Shown here one piece after another: positions 38,954 through 47,876 of a stretch of DNA of 64,000 nucleotides. The stretch is from Synechococcus sp. MU1617 (lineage in GTDB: Bacteria; Cyanobacteriota; Cyanobacteriia; PCC-6307; Cyanobiaceae). The notes under the pieces were generated by a model that saw only the letters and a program-made list of their open reading frames with translations, had not been told where the DNA came from and did no database searches. Every line of letters begins with the position of its first letter. Position 1 is the stretch's first letter. The stretch spans positions 1 through 64,000 of the forward strand of contig NZ_VTLB01000005.1 of assembly GCF_020514235.1 (NCBI RefSeq), given 5' to 3'. The position numbers and the translations under genes are program-made.

Positions 38954-41900
38954 CTACGCGGTGGGCATTCGATCGCGTTTCAGCATCAAATAAACGGCAG
39001 GGACGGCAAACAGGGACAGCAACGAGGCCATCAACAGTCCGCTGAAGACCACGGTGCCAATGCTGATTCTGCTGGCGGCTCCCGTGCCCTGAGCGAACAG
39101 AAGGGGCAGGAAACCCGCCAAGGATGTGACAGCTGTCAGCAGGATCGGGCGCATCCGGTTCACGGCCGCGTCCACAACGGCTTCGCGCAGGGCCAGGCCT
39201 GCCGCAATCCGTTGGTTGGCGAATTCCACGATCAAAATTCCGTTCTTGGCCGCCAGGCTCACCAGCACCAGAAGTCCCATCTGGCCGTAAACATCCAGTG
39301 GAAGGCCCCGCAATTTCAAGCCAATCAGAGCTCCGAGCAGGGCCATCGGCACCGTGAGCAGGATGATCAACGGGTCAACGAAACTCTCGTAGAGAGCGGC
39401 CAGCAGCAGATAGACCACCGTCACTCCGAGGGCGAACAGCACCCAGGTCACCTGCCCAGCCCGTTGTTCTTCCAACGCCAGGCCCGTGAAGGCCAGGCTG
39501 ATGTTGCTGCCTCCGATGCGATCACCGGCCTGGGTCAGGGCTTCTATGGCTTCACCGCTGCTGACCGTTGGCGCGGGGATGGCTGTGATCCGAATCGCCC
39601 GGTTGAGTCCGAAGTGGCGAATATTGTTGACGCCCTCCTCGCGGGTCAAGCTGGCCACGCTTGCTACGGACACCAGCTCACCGCTGCGGTTGCGCACCAT
39701 CAGACCCGTGAGATCTTCCGGCCGACGTCGCTCGCTGCCATCCAGCTGCAGAACAATGGAGCGGATTCGACCGTCGTCGTAGGTGTCATCGATGTAGCGG
39801 CCGCCGAAGGCAGTGCCGATTTCTCGCAGCGTTGCGCCGTAGTCGAGGTCGAGAGCGGCCAGTTGGTCGCGGTCGAGCTCAAGCCGCCAGCGGGGAAAAC
39901 TGGCATCAAAGCGGGTGCTTACCCGTTCAAATCGGTCTGTCGCCTTGGCCGTCTGGATGAAGTCCTGGGCGACTTGGCCGAATTGCTCAAGGCTTAGTTG
40001 CCCTCCGCTGCGGTCAAGCAGTTCCAGCGAGAGTCCTGATTCACTGCTGAAGCCCCGCACGGCTGGCGGGGTGATCAGCACGACCCTGGCATCACCAACC
40101 CGTTGTTGAACCTCTCGGCTAAGACGGCGTTTGATGGCGTTGCTGCTCTGCTCTTTGCCAGGTCGATCCTTGAGTGGCTGAAGGCGCAGGTAAAACGATC
40201 CACGGTCTTCTCCGCTCTGGCCGAAGGAGCTGCCGGCATAAAAGTTGCCGGTGCGCACCAGCGGCTCTTCGCTGACGACGCGTCGGATGTCGTCCATCAC
40301 GGCCACGCTGCGCTCGAGGCTGGCGCCGTCGGGAAGGGTGAAGTAGCCGCGGATCTGGCCTTGGTCGTCATTGGGGATGAACGCTGTCGGCATCACCGCC
40401 AATCCGGAGGCCGTAATGACAAGGCCGCTCAGCAGCAGAAGGGCGATGAGTCGTTTGCGCTGCAGCCAGTGCTCGAGCTGTTTCGCGTATAGGCCTTCCA
40501 GGGTTTGCATTCCCTGCCGAAGCCAGCGGCTGAGCTTCCCAATGGCCCCAGGAAGACGGCCGCCACCTGGGCCCAACACCCGGGCGCAGGCCATTGGGGT
40601 GAAGCTGAGCGCATTCAAGGTGGAGAACAGAATCGCTCCGCTGATGGCCAGGGCGATCGGTTGATAGAGGCGTCCGATCGATCCAGGAATGAGCAGCACG
40701 GGCAGGAACACGGCTGCCAGCACCAATGAGGTGGCCACAACGGCGGTCGCCAGCTCAGCCATGGCGTCTTCGGCCGCCTGTTCGGGGGGTGTGCCCCGTT
40801 CGATGCGTCCGGCGATGTCTTCGCTCACGACGATGGCGTCATCCACAACGATCCCGGTGGCCAGCACCAGCCCAAACAGGATCAGGCTGTTGAGATTGGA
40901 ACCGCTTAATTTCACCAGGCTGAGGCTTCCCACCAGCGCCACCGGAACGGCAAGGCCAGGGATCAGGGCGAGGCGCCATCGGCCCAGAAACAGCACCAGC
41001 ACCAGCAGCACCAGCAGCACGGCATCGCGCAAGGTGATGAAGGTGCGATCAAGGTTGGCCTGAACCGTGTCGGCCACATCCACGATCATGGAGAGCTCGA
41101 TGCCCGGGGGAAAGCTCGCTTCCAACTGCTGCAGCTTGCGTTTAATCGCCCTGCTCGCCTCCAGGGCGTTGGCCCCATCGCGCTGGTAGACACCCACGGC
41201 CACGGAACGCTCGCCGGCCAAATTCATGGCCTCGCGTCCGTAATTGCGCTGTCCGAGTGCAACACGTCCCACATCCTTCAGGCGCAGCAGTCCGCCGTTG
41301 TCCAGCCGGCGCAAGACGAGATTCTCGAAATCCGATTGGCTGCGGAGTCGCCCTTCCGCCTCCACCGGAAGGCTCAGCAATTGGCCCGATGGAACTGGGG
41401 CAGCCCCGATGCTGCCAACTGCAGCCAAAACGTTCTGTTCAGCCAGGGCACGGCTGACGTCGCCAAGAGTGAGGTTGGTCTGTTCGAGGCGTTGCGGATC
41501 CAACCAAAGGCGAAAGGAGAGTTCACTGCTGCCGAACACCTGAACATCGCCGATGCCTGGTGTGGTGAGCAGTGCGTCCCGCAGGGTCTGGTCCAGCCAG
41601 CCCGTGAGAAAGGTGGGGACGTACTGATCCGGTGGGTGGCTGAACCCCAAGATCATCAACAGGTCTTCCGAGGAGCGCCGCACTTGGAGCCCCTGGCGCG
41701 TCACGGCCTGGGGCAGCCGGCGGCTGGCCAGGTTCACTTCGTTCTGAACCTTGATCGCATTCAGCTCGGGATCACCCGCGTTGAAGCGCAACGAGATGCT
41801 GGCGCCGCCCTGCCTGCTGGTTGAGCTAATGCTTTCGACTCCTTCAAGGCCATTCAGCTGTTGTTCCAACACCCGGGTCACGCTTTGCTCCACCACCTCC

Positions 41901-42070
41901 GGTGAAGCCGCCGGGAAGCTGGCGCTCACACTCACGCGGGTGGGAGCGAGGGGCGGTAGATCCTCCAGCCCCAGGTCGAACAGCGCCGTGCAGCCGGCCA
42001 AAAGGATCAGCAGGCTGCAGACGACCGTAAGAACCGGCCGCCGAAGAAACGGCTGGGAGATCGACCGCAC
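38954..42070 (-). CDS. RND-family efflux transporter (HAE1/AcrB type)
   Basis: 1038 residues with a GTG start. N-terminal helix 1 (residues 10-32) is followed by the porter domain, a TM2-TM6 block with the proton-relay pair D410-D411 in GIVVDDAIVVSED, a second porter repeat and a second TM block near 855-1030 (LLLAALYESFVDPLIILL, AAKNGILIVEFAN). It is the inner-membrane pump of a tripartite efflux system. No membrane-fusion protein or TolC gene is nearby, so partners must be encoded elsewhere. It lies downstream of psaL behind a terminator. Confidence 0.93.
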   Translation of the reverse strand: MRSISQPFLRRPVLTVVCSLLILLAGCTALFDLGLEDLPPLAPTRVSVSASFPAASPEVVEQSVTRVLEQQLNGLEGVESISSTSRQGGASISLRFNAGDPELNAIKVQNEVNLASRRLPQAVTRQGLQVRRSSEDLLMILGFSHPPDQYVPTFLTGWLDQTLRDALLTTPGIGDVQVFGSSELSFRLWLDPQRLEQTNLTLGDVSRALAEQNVLAAVGSIGAAPVPSGQLLSLPVEAEGRLRSQSDFENLVLRRLDNGGLLRLKDVGRVALGQRNYGREAMNLAGERSVAVGVYQRDGANALEASRAIKRKLQQLEASFPPGIELSMIVDVADTVQANLDRTFITLRDAVLLVLLVLVLFLGRWRLALIPGLAVPVALVGSLSLVKLSGSNLNSLILFGLVLATGIVVDDAIVVSEDIAGRIERGTPPEQAAEDAMAELATAVVATSLVLAAVFLPVLLIPGSIGRLYQPIALAISGAILFSTLNALSFTPMACARVLGPGGGRLPGAIGKLSRWLRQGMQTLEGLYAKQLEHWLQRKRLIALLLLSGLVITASGLAVMPTAFIPNDDQGQIRGYFTLPDGASLERSVAVMDDIRRVVSEEPLVRTGNFYAGSSFGQSGEDRGSFYLRLQPLKDRPGKEQSSNAIKRRLSREVQQRVGDARVVLITPPAVRGFSSESGLSLELLDRSGGQLSLEQFGQVAQDFIQTAKATDRFERVSTRFDASFPRWRLELDRDQLAALDLDYGATLREIGTAFGGRYIDDTYDDGRIRSIVLQLDGSERRRPEDLTGLMVRNRSGELVSVASVASLTREEGVNNIRHFGLNRAIRITAIPAPTVSSGEAIEALTQAGDRIGGSNISLAFTGLALEEQRAGQVTWVLFALGVTVVYLLLAALYESFVDPLIILLTVPMALLGALIGLKLRGLPLDVYGQMGLLVLVSLAAKNGILIVEFANQRIAAGLALREAVVDAAVNRMRPILLTAVTSLAGFLPLLFAQGTGAASRISIGTVVFSGLLMASLLSLFAVPAVYLMLKRDRMPTA

Positions 42071-42104
42071 CGGGACGTCTCAAACGTGAATGAATCCTGC
42101 CAGG

Positions 42105-42144
42105 AAAAAACCCCCGGCTGCCCGATCCCAGGCAACAGGGGGTT
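42105..42144 (-). terminator. Rho-independent terminator of psaI-psaL
   Basis: On the minus strand AACCCCCTGTTGCC pairs with GGCAGCCGGGGGTT around a short loop and is followed by TTTTTT and CCTGG. It lies 35 bases after the psaL stop and separates the photosystem genes from the RND gene. Confidence 0.85.
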
Positions 42145-42179
42145 TAGTGATTTTGGTTTAGAAGTTTCGGTGAACGTCT

Positions 42180-42671
42180 TCAGCCGACGCTCCAGACACC
42201 AGCAGCGATCTTGAACAGGTCCTGAACGTGAACGGTGTTGCAGAGGAACCAGGCGAAAACGGCACCGCCGCAACCACCGAGCCAGAACCCACTGGTGAAG
42301 TCAGCCCAACCGGTTCGGGTGAACAGGTCGGCGGGGGGATTCTCAACCGTCACATCTGCAGGGGGGATGTTGGGTTGCTTGCCGGGCTGGTTGTAGAGCA
42401 GGAACAGCAGGCTGAGGATGTGCACGGCGCCAATGGCTGCCAGCAGTCCAGCGGTTTGCTGGTACTCCGTGGCACGCAGGGGGCCGCAGATGGTGAAGGG
42501 GCCGTAAAGCAGATAACCGAAGGCTGCACCGGTTTCCAGGCCACGGAAGTTCGGGGAAATCCCGGGGCGGTATAGGGGCAGGTTGTTGATCAGGCCCTTG
42601 ATGAAATAGCCGCTGTTGACGGGTGTCGCAAGGTTGCCGACGCAGGGATCAGCAGCAGGAGTGACGGTCAT
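42180..42671 (-). CDS. psaL: Photosystem I reaction centre subunit XI
   Basis: 163 residues. Opening [18 protein letters not shown], then [22 protein letters not shown], and two or three membrane helices (around 50-70, 75-95 and 130-155). PsaL sits at the PSI trimer centre and is needed for trimer formation in cyanobacteria. psaI is directly upstream on the same strand. Confidence 0.97.
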   Translation of the reverse strand: MTVTPAADPCVGNLATPVNSGYFIKGLINNLPLYRPGISPNFRGLETGAAFGYLLYGPFTICGPLRATEYQQTAGLLAAIGAVHILSLLFLLYNQPGKQPNIPPADVTVENPPADLFTRTGWADFTSGFWLGGCGGAVFAWFLCNTVHVQDLFKIAAGVWSVG

Positions 42672-42714
42672 GAAATACGAGTGCTGAGGGGTTGAAACGG
42701 TCCGCAGGTCGCGG

Positions 42715-42831
42715 TCACTCGGCAGCGGTGATCACTCGACCAACAAGGACGATGAACACTGCGGGAAAAACGATTCCGGTGATGGGCACGAAAATCGCAG
42801 GCAGCCAGGCAGCAGCGAAATCTCCAGTCAT
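42715..42831 (-). CDS. psaI: Photosystem I subunit VIII
   Basis: 38 residues from the ATG giving [14 protein letters not shown], with a single transmembrane helix; a 25-codon upstream extension is rejected. It is a small PSI subunit contacting PsaL and supporting trimer organisation. First gene of psaI-psaL, with a 43-base spacer between them. A TACAGT that could be a -10 box lies about 25 bases before the ATG. Confidence 0.93.
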   Translation of the reverse strand: MTGDFAAAWLPAIFVPITGIVFPAVFIVLVGRVITAAE

Positions 42832-42921
42832 GTCGAGGCCAAAAGCTTCGCAGCTACTGTAAGTAGGACCGTTCTGACGGCCTGCTTTAGGCCCCGACGG
42901 CGACATAAAAGTTCAATCCGC

Positions 42922-43389
42922 ATGCAGAACGTTCTCCTCCCTGGTGCCGTCGTGCTGCTCACGGTGGTGCTCTGGTTGCGCAGGAAGCCGGTGAAGCCGA
43001 TGCTCTCCAGCACGGATGCCAGCCGTGTCGCACAGATCAACCGTGCCCAGTTGGAACTGGTGATTGAGTCTGCCGCTGATGGGGAATCCGCTGATGCTTC
43101 CCTGGCGTCCTGGACGTCACCGAATACTCCCCTCGAGCGTCTTGCCCTGGAGCGTCGCCTCAAGGCCGACATGGAGGCTGGCCCCGAGGAGCGTTTGCGC
43201 GCCGTTCGTGTGGCCGCCCGATGGGGGCACCGCTCGGTTTTACCCCTGTTGCGCCAAGCGCTGAGGGACAGCGATGCGCGTGTGGTGGAAGAAGCAGCAG
43301 CTGCGATCGAACCGTTTCGCGGTGCGCCAGCCGCTGCCAAGACCCCTCAGCCGGCTCGGCCGCCGCGCAACGTTTCTCGGATGCGATAA
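42922..43389 (+). CDS. Membrane-anchored HEAT-repeat-like protein
   Basis: 155 residues. Residues 3-19 are a hydrophobic anchor followed by a basic RRKPVK. A C-terminal helical part (about 85-130) has the HEAT-like pattern RLRAVRVAARWGHRSVLPLLRQAL then DARVVEEAAAAIEPF. It is likely a small scaffold on the thylakoid or plasma membrane; function unknown. It is divergent from psaI (90-base spacer) and its end overlaps the convergent glycosyltransferase by 43 bases. Confidence 0.65.
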   Translation: MQNVLLPGAVVLLTVVLWLRRKPVKPMLSSTDASRVAQINRAQLELVIESAADGESADASLASWTSPNTPLERLALERRLKADMEAGPEERLRAVRVAARWGHRSVLPLLRQALRDSDARVVEEAAAAIEPFRGAPAAAKTPQPARPPRNVSRMR

Positions 43390-44309
43390 ATCGGTCGATC
43401 CTGGCTTTCGTGGTACGTACGGATGAGCAGTTCGCCGAGAAGCCCGAAGCAGAACAGTTGAATCCCCGCCAAACCAAGCACCACCGCCAGGGTGAGCAGT
43501 GGGCGATTGGCAATGTCGCCTCCCATCACCTTGATCACGAAGAGATAGGTGCTGGTGACAAGGCTGGCGGCGATGGCCAGCAGTCCCCCGAAGCCGAACA
43601 CGTACATCGGTCGGGTCAGAAAACGCTTCATGAACCAGACGGTGAGCAGATCCATCAGCACACGGAAGGTGCGATCGATCCCGTACTTGCTGCTGCCGAA
43701 CTGACGCGCCCGGTGGTTCACTTTCACTTCGGTGATCCGTGCACCTTCGATGAAGGCCAGGGCGGGAAGAAAGCGATGCAGCTCTCCATAGAGCCGCATG
43801 TCTGCCAGTACCTCCCGTCGATAGGCCTTGAGGGAGCAGCCGTAGTCATGCAGCCGCACCCCGGTCACCCGGCCGATCAAGCGGTTGGCGATCCGGGAGG
43901 GAAGTTTGCGCTGGAGGGCAGCATCCTGGCGCTGATGGCGCCAGCCGCTCACGAGGTCATACCCCTCCCGCAATTTGACCAGCAGCATGGGGATGTCGGC
44001 TGGATCGTTTTGAAGATCCCCATCCAGGCTGACGATGACCTCTCCGCCAGCCACATCAAAACCAGCCGCCATGGCTGCGGTCTGGCCATAGTTCTTGCGC
44101 AGCAGCACGGCCACCACTTCGGGCACCTCTGCGCTGATCTCGGCCAGCACATTGGCGGTGCGGTCGCTGGACCCGTCGTCGACCAGGACCAGCTCAAATG
44201 TCTCGTCGGTTGGACGCAGTGCTGAAAGGAGCTGCTCAACCAGGTGGGGCAGGCTTTCCTCTTCGTTGTACAGCGGCACCACCACCGAGAGATTCAGGGG
44301 TGCACTCAT
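43347..44309 (-). CDS. Family 2 membrane glycosyltransferase (DPM1/GtrB-like)
   Basis: 320 residues. GT-A fold: VVVPLYNEEESLP at the start, LVDDGSSDRT, and the DxD-type VSLDGDLQNDP near residue 96. Two C-terminal transmembrane segments (about 232-258 and 268-292) place it with polyprenyl-phosphate sugar transferases such as GtrB or ArnC. It probably loads a sugar onto a lipid carrier for envelope glycans; sugar and acceptor cannot be told. Confidence 0.88.
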   Translation of the reverse strand: MSAPLNLSVVVPLYNEEESLPHLVEQLLSALRPTDETFELVLVDDGSSDRTANVLAEISAEVPEVVAVLLRKNYGQTAAMAAGFDVAGGEVIVSLDGDLQNDPADIPMLLVKLREGYDLVSGWRHQRQDAALQRKLPSRIANRLIGRVTGVRLHDYGCSLKAYRREVLADMRLYGELHRFLPALAFIEGARITEVKVNHRARQFGSSKYGIDRTFRVLMDLLTVWFMKRFLTRPMYVFGFGGLLAIAASLVTSTYLFVIKVMGGDIANRPLLTLAVVLGLAGIQLFCFGLLGELLIRTYHESQDRPIYRIRETLRGGRAG

Positions 44310-44369
44310 GCCGGTCGCGCTGCGAGTCGCTCAACTTAAGCAGGGGCCCGGTTGATCCGTCTGACAACG

Positions 44370-45098
44370 TCAGGAGAGATGCGATCCGTCATGGCAACGC
44401 ACCACACGACCTGCGCCGCGGAATTCAGCCCTGTAGTGGCAAGCCACCGGGTGTTGATCGCTGCTGTGGAGGTTGTCAATGCCGATTCCATTGCGCCCAT
44501 GGTCCTTGCCTGAGCTATGGCGGTAGCGGCCATCGCCGAGATGGAGCCCCACATGGGTGCAACGCCTGCGTGTGCCAAAAAACAGCAGATCTCCTGGGAG
44601 CAGCAGGCTGTGATCGTCGGGGAGAGCGGCAACCGGTTGGCAGAACCGCTCCTGCTGATAGGCATCTCGCGGAATCCAAATGCCCTGGCTGGCGAAGGCC
44701 ATCTGCATCAGACCGGAACAATCCATGTCTGGTTCAGTGGTTCCCCCCCAGAGATAGACGTTGGGACGTTTCTGGGCGGTTTCGCTCCAGGCGAGCACGC
44801 CGGGTAGACGTCGTTCAATGTCCGCTGCGCTGAGCGGCGACGGTCGCCAGGGTGCGCATTGCTCAGCTCGCCCCAGAACTGCCTCGAGTGCGAGCCAGCA
44901 GCGGTAACCATCCTCCAGCAGCTGAACAGCGATCCTCGTGCGCTGCCTCTCCAGGATGCGAAAGCGGCGTCCAGAACAGGCCTGGGTGGTCAGACTCTCG
45001 CCGTCAGATCTCGAATAGCCATTGACGTCAGCGCACAGCTGCCAACAGGAGCCTGTCTGAATCAGGTCTGGGGCCAGCAGGGTGCCTAACGTCGCCAT
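44370..45098 (-). CDS. NlpC/P60-family peptidase with N-terminal SH3-like region
   Basis: 242 residues. The C-terminal NlpC/P60 domain has catalytic C127 in MDCSGLMQ, the first His in CTHVGLHLGDG and a third polar residue in YRHSS. The N-terminal ~90 residues resemble the bacterial SH3-like module of cyanobacterial NlpC proteins. It would cleave peptide stems in peptidoglycan (gamma-D-Glu-diamino acid bond). No signal peptide is obvious. Its start is only 17 bases from the divergent serine hydrolase start. Confidence 0.87.
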   Translation of the reverse strand: MATLGTLLAPDLIQTGSCWQLCADVNGYSRSDGESLTTQACSGRRFRILERQRTRIAVQLLEDGYRCWLALEAVLGRAEQCAPWRPSPLSAADIERRLPGVLAWSETAQKRPNVYLWGGTTEPDMDCSGLMQMAFASQGIWIPRDAYQQERFCQPVAALPDDHSLLLPGDLLFFGTRRRCTHVGLHLGDGRYRHSSGKDHGRNGIGIDNLHSSDQHPVACHYRAEFRGAGRVVRCHDGSHLS

Positions 45099-45115
45099 GG
45101 CCCAATCGAATCGCT

Positions 45116-46030
45116 ATGGCGTTCTACCGTCCCGATCCCGCGATGGCGGCTCGGCTTGAGGCGGCCCTCGATGGGCTCGATGCCGACGGCCGCCCAGGGC
45201 TGCGCAATAGTCTGGCGATCACCTGGGTGCGGTACGACGAAGCTGCACCGGAGGCTGGTCAGGGCAGTGGTGCTTCCTGGAATCAAGACCGGATCCTCTA
45301 TCCGGCCAGCGTGGTGAAGCTGTTCTATGCCGTCGCCGTTGAGCAGTGGCTGCAACGTGATCTGATCCCTGAAAGCGACGAACTGCAGCGCGCGGTGCGC
45401 GACATGATCGCCGATTCCAGCAACGATGCCACTGGGCTTGTGGTTGATTTGCTCACAGGCACCACCAGTGGCCCTGCACTTCATGGTGAACGCTGGGAGC
45501 TTTGGACGGAGCAGCGTCGCTTGATCAATGGTTGGTTGCAGACCTTGGCCTGGCCGGAACTCGAGGCGGTGAATTGCTGCCAGAAGACCTGGGGTGATGG
45601 TCCCTATGGCCGGGAGAAAAGGTTCTACGGGGCCGACAACAGCAACCGCAATGGCTTGTCCACCGCTGCGACAGCCCGGATGTTGGAGGCTGTGATGACC
45701 GGTGCGGTGGTTTCACCGCCGGCCTGTCGCCGGCTGCAGGGTCTGTTGCGGCGCTCGCTCGATCAGCAGCAGCGTCGTGCCGATCCTGAAAACCAGGTGG
45801 ATGGGTTTCTCGGTGAGGGCCTACCTGAGGAAGCGCTCCTCTGGAGCAAGGCCGGTTGGATGAGTCAGGCCCGTCATGACGCAGCGTGGTTTCAGACCTC
45901 CGCACAGCAACCACCCAGCTTGCTGGTGGTCTTCACTACGGGGCCTGATCGCGCCAGGGACGCATCCCTTTTGCCGGAGCTGGCACGGCAACTCAATCTG
46001 TTCACCAGTTCCGAGGAGCCGGCGAATTGA
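45116..46030 (+). CDS. Serine hydrolase of the class A beta-lactamase/penicillin-binding fold
   Basis: 304 residues. SxxK is S65-V-V-K68, the second motif is SSN in ADSSNDATG (in place of SDN), and SKAG in LLWSKAGWM stands for KTG. It resembles cyanobacterial class A beta-lactamase-related proteins. With no signal peptide seen it may be a peptidase or esterase rather than a secreted beta-lactamase. NlpC/P60 and alr flank it, so a peptidoglycan role is plausible. Confidence 0.82.
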   Translation: MAFYRPDPAMAARLEAALDGLDADGRPGLRNSLAITWVRYDEAAPEAGQGSGASWNQDRILYPASVVKLFYAVAVEQWLQRDLIPESDELQRAVRDMIADSSNDATGLVVDLLTGTTSGPALHGERWELWTEQRRLINGWLQTLAWPELEAVNCCQKTWGDGPYGREKRFYGADNSNRNGLSTAATARMLEAVMTGAVVSPPACRRLQGLLRRSLDQQQRRADPENQVDGFLGEGLPEEALLWSKAGWMSQARHDAAWFQTSAQQPPSLLVVFTTGPDRARDASLLPELARQLNLFTSSEEPAN

Positions 46031-46046
46031 GTCAGTGAACTTGGAA

Positions 46047-46135
46047 CGGAGAGGGAGGGATTCGAACCCTCGACAGAAGTTGCCTCCTGTAACTCCTTAG
46101 CAGGGAGCCGCTTTCAACCACTCAGCCACCTCTCC
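46047..46135 (-). tRNA. tRNA-Ser(GCT)
   Basis: 89-base class II tRNA. The acceptor stem is GGAGAGG/CCTCTCC with G as discriminator. The anticodon loop CTGCTAA has anticodon GCT (46099-46101 on the plus strand). A long variable arm is present, and the T arm reads GGGTTCGAATCCC. CCA is not encoded. It reads AGC and AGU. Confidence 0.95.
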
Positions 46136-46172
46136 AGCGGCGCACCCAGAGTACCAAGTGCTGGGCAGTTGG

Positions 46173-47303
46173 TCAGACTTCAACGCGGGGCAGGCGTCGT
46201 TTGAAACCGCAGAGGATCTCCCAGGGAATTGAATCGCAGTGGTCGCTCCAGCTCTGCGGGCTTAACTCCAGGTCACCGTCCTGGCCCAGCAGGGTGACGA
46301 TGTCGCCTTCCTCCAGTTCTCCTGCATCGGTGGCATCCAGCAGGAGCTGGTCCATGGTGATGGATCCCACCTGAGGCAGCTGGCGATTGCGATGCAGGGC
46401 ATGAATGTGCCCGCTCAGGGACCGCAGAACACCATCGGCATAGCCGATGCCCACTACCGCCAGCCGAGTGGGGCGCTGGGTGATGAAGCGGTGGCCGTAG
46501 CTGACTCCTGTTCCTGCGGGGACCTCGCGGATCAGGCTGACCCGGGCGCGAACCGCCAGCGCGGGTTGCAAGGGAATGACATTGCTCAGATGTGCAGCGG
46601 GAGCATGGCCGTACAGGGCTAACCCAACGCGCACGAGGTCGTGGTGCAGCTCTCGGTTGAGCAGGGTCCCCGCGGAGTTGGCTAGATGGCGGGTGATGCT
46701 GCCGCCCACTTGGGGCAGGGCCGAGAGCATGCTCACGAAGCGATCCTGCTGGAGGCTGGTCAAGGCATCGTCCGGCTCATCAGCACAGGCCAGATGGCTG
46801 TAAATGCCCTCCAGATTGAGGTTTTCCAAGCTCTGCAGCTCCGCTGCGGTCTGATAGCCGTCGCTGAGGGGGCAGCCCAGCCGTGCCATGCCGGTGTCGA
46901 TCTTCAGCTGCACGTCGAAACATCGACCGCTGTCGGCAGCGAGCTCATTGCAGAGCTGGGCATCCCTGAGGCTGCTCAGGGTGGGCATCAACCGCCAGTG
47001 CAGGCAGGTGCGCAGGTCGTCTGGTTCACAGAGGTTGCTGAGCAACAGCACCGGTGCCTCCAGGCCGGCCCGCCTCAGTTCAAGACCCTCCTGCAGCGTG
47101 GCCACGCCAAGGCTGGTGGCTCCTCCCTTTAGAGCAGCCCGTGCCACTGTCTCGGCGCCGTGGCCGTAACCATCGGCCTTCACCACCGCCATCAGTTGGG
47201 TGCGAGGGCCGAGGTGCTGGCAGAGAGCCCTGGCGTTGGCCCGAATCGCTGCAGGTGAAACTTCCACCCAGGCGCGCTGACGTGGATTCAGCTCCGGAAT
47301 CAC
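46173..47303 (-). CDS. alr: Alanine racemase
   Basis: 376 residues with a GTG start. The PLP lysine is K42 in AVVKADGYGHG. The catalytic tyrosine segment is GVSYGHRF near residue 265, and the D-TDQ-like region is GSITMDQLLLD. It interconverts L- and D-alanine for peptidoglycan. The start is 69 bases from the divergent HNH gene. Confidence 0.96.
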   Translation of the reverse strand: MIPELNPRQRAWVEVSPAAIRANARALCQHLGPRTQLMAVVKADGYGHGAETVARAALKGGATSLGVATLQEGLELRRAGLEAPVLLLSNLCEPDDLRTCLHWRLMPTLSSLRDAQLCNELAADSGRCFDVQLKIDTGMARLGCPLSDGYQTAAELQSLENLNLEGIYSHLACADEPDDALTSLQQDRFVSMLSALPQVGGSITRHLANSAGTLLNRELHHDLVRVGLALYGHAPAAHLSNVIPLQPALAVRARVSLIREVPAGTGVSYGHRFITQRPTRLAVVGIGYADGVLRSLSGHIHALHRNRQLPQVGSITMDQLLLDATDAGELEEGDIVTLLGQDGDLELSPQSWSDHCDSIPWEILCGFKRRLPRVEV

Positions 47304-47372
47304 AGGCAGTGCTCGGCGCTACCGAGACGGCTTCACATCGCCGATAGCATGAAGCTTATTGAGTGAGCTGGC

Positions 47373-47873
47373 ATGGGCCAGGTTCTCGTTCTCAATGCGT
47401 CCTACGAGCCGCTCAATATCACCACCTGGAGAAGGGCTGTGGTGATGATGCTGAAGGGCAAGGCCGAGAGCCTGGAACACGACCCCTGTCGGCAACTGCG
47501 TCAGGGCACCAACCTGCCGACGGTGATTCGCCTGCGGCAGTACGTCCGCGTTCCCTTCCGTCAGCTGCCCCTGACGCGTCGCAACCTCTTCCAGCGGGAC
47601 AACCACACCTGCCAGTACTGCGGCAGTCGTGAAAATCAGTTGTCAATCGACCATGTGATGCCCCGCAGTCGGGGAGGTGGTGACACCTGGGAGAACGTGA
47701 CCACGGCCTGCCTCAGCTGCAATGTGCGAAAGGCCAATCGAACTCCGAGGGAAGCCTCCATGCCTCTGCGTCATGCCCCGCGGCGGCCAGCCAGCAGCCT
47801 CAGTTTTGAGGCCCGGCGCCAGATCCATTCTGGGCATCATCAGGAATGGGCGAAATATGTCATCGGTGCTTGA
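47373..47873 (+). CDS. HNH endonuclease family protein
   Basis: 166 residues. The C-terminal HNH domain has two zinc knuckles (CQYCG and CLSCN) around LSIDHVMPRSRGGGDTWENV, which holds the catalytic His. The N-terminal ~70 residues (VLNASYEPLNITTWRRAVVMMLKGKAE) are a conserved extension of the cyanobacterial/actinobacterial stand-alone HNH family. No mobile-element partner is seen; this looks like a resident gene of unknown role. It ends 3 bases from the convergent prfA stop. Confidence 0.9.
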   Translation: MGQVLVLNASYEPLNITTWRRAVVMMLKGKAESLEHDPCRQLRQGTNLPTVIRLRQYVRVPFRQLPLTRRNLFQRDNHTCQYCGSRENQLSIDHVMPRSRGGGDTWENVTTACLSCNVRKANRTPREASMPLRHAPRRPASSLSFEARRQIHSGHHQEWAKYVIGA

Positions 47874-47876
47874 CCA

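Noticed and set aside
45116..46030. Serine hydrolase called as a beta-lactamase resistance gene
   Set aside because: The SDN and KTG motifs are altered and no signal peptide is seen, so antibiotic hydrolysis is not supported.
47373..47873. HNH gene as a homing endonuclease or mobile element
   Set aside because: No intron, intein, inverted repeats or disrupted gene around it; it sits neatly between alr and prfA and looks like the conserved stand-alone HNH family.
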